From contig CAMLKR010000071.1 of the NCBI GenBank assembly GCA_946480565.1, positions 1 to 10,201 on the forward strand: a stretch of 10,201 nucleotides of DNA, written 5' to 3'. The notes under the pieces are model-generated. The model was not told where the DNA came from and searched no databases. It saw only the letters and a program-made list of their open reading frames with translations. Every line of letters starts with the position of its first letter. Positions within the stretch are counted from its first letter, which is position 1. Positions 9,824-10,201 of this stretch are shown piece by piece. This DNA comes from an uncultured Arenimonas sp. GTDB lineage: Bacteria; Pseudomonadota; Gammaproteobacteria; Xanthomonadales; Xanthomonadaceae. The translations under genes were made by a program, and so were the position numbers.

Positions 9824-10201
9824 GAGGTACCTGCAGGCTGGAAGCAGGCTCGCCTGCTCGATATCGCGGCGAAACGGGCCAACGCGGCTGTCGGCGGTCC
9901 ATTCGGCTCTGACCTCGTGGCGAAGGACCATGTCAGCACAGGCGTGCCGGTCATCAGAGGGCAGAACATGGGGCGGCGCTTCGTGTCAGGAGAATTTGCG
10001 TTCGTAGCCTCTCACAAGTCCTCTCACAAGGCAAAGGCACTACAGGCCAACCTGGCAAGGCCGCTTGATTTGGTATTCACACAATGGGGAACCTTTGGCC
10101 AGGTGGCGTTGGTTCCGCCCGCGCCGTTTGATGAGTATCTACCTCGGCATTGGAATTCGTGGAGTATCCGAATGGCATTCGCATCCGGAGTGGCGTGCAC
10201 T
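9824..10201 (+). pseudogene. hsdS: Type I restriction specificity subunit, 5' fragment
   Basis: In the frame of position 9824 the reading SEVPAGWKQARLLDIAAKRA opens a target-recognition domain typical of HsdS. It continues with GGPFGSDLVAKDHVSTGVPV, IRGQNMG, then LARPLDLVFTQWGTFGQVALV and PFDEYL to about 10141. HsdS selects the DNA sequence recognised by the HsdM/HsdR complex. No proper start codon or ribosome binding site precedes it; the frame runs back into the decayed hsdM tail (ATG 9713). After 10141 the expected 'SQSQMKL'-like continuation is not seen, suggesting another lesion or divergence. The window ends at 10201, so the rest is not visible. With its methyltransferase partner destroyed, it is probably inactive. 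Confidence 0.75.

Noticed and set aside
10144..10201. A different frame reading SALEFVEYPNGIRIRSGVH at the window end
   Set aside because: It looks faintly protein-like, perhaps a transposase or a shifted hsdS, but 19 codons cut by the window edge are not enough to support a call.

Overview
The window is high-GC DNA from a Gram-negative proteobacterium. A TonB-dependent outer-membrane receptor and periplasmic proteins make the Gram-negative assignment firm. The GC-rich codon use and the protein styles (a BaeR-like regulator, an IS110-type transposase, an hsdM of the MDASQYKD type) suggest Xanthomonadales/Lysobacteraceae or Burkholderiales. That finer placement is inference.

Layout. Positions 1-1207 hold the remains of an IS110-family insertion sequence. 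A 28-bp-arm hairpin lies upstream of a transposase gene whose middle is deleted and whose frame is shifted, and about 350 bases of noncoding DNA follow. Positions 1208-7960 hold a tightly packed four-gene operon on the minus strand. In transcription order it contains a small secreted protein resembling the YfiR/HmsC group, a membrane hybrid histidine kinase with two receiver domains and an Hpt domain, a REC-GGDEF response regulator (predicted diguanylate cyclase), and a TonB-dependent-receptor-like outer-membrane protein. Two junctions are 4-base ATGA overlaps and the third is an 11-base gap, so the genes are very likely co-transcribed and translationally coupled. A 146-base divergent intergenic region separates this operon from a plus-strand BaeR-like OmpR-family response regulator (8107-8802) that has no intact sensor kinase beside it. 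From 9118 to the end lies a heavily decayed type I restriction-modification locus: hsdM carries two frameshifts, a nonsense codon and several internal deletions, and it is followed by the start of an hsdS specificity gene.

How it may work. The operon places one protein in each cell compartment: outer membrane (receptor), periplasm (YfiR-like), inner membrane (sensor phosphorelay) and cytoplasm (c-di-GMP synthesis). The simplest reading is an envelope-to-c-di-GMP signalling pathway, analogous in design to YfiB-YfiR-YfiN. Here a phosphorelay plus a REC-GGDEF protein would replace the membrane cyclase, and a TonB-receptor-like protein would replace the outer-membrane lipoprotein. This operon is the most interesting content of the window. 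Its ligand and output are not visible from sequence. It sits between two decaying mobile or defence loci.
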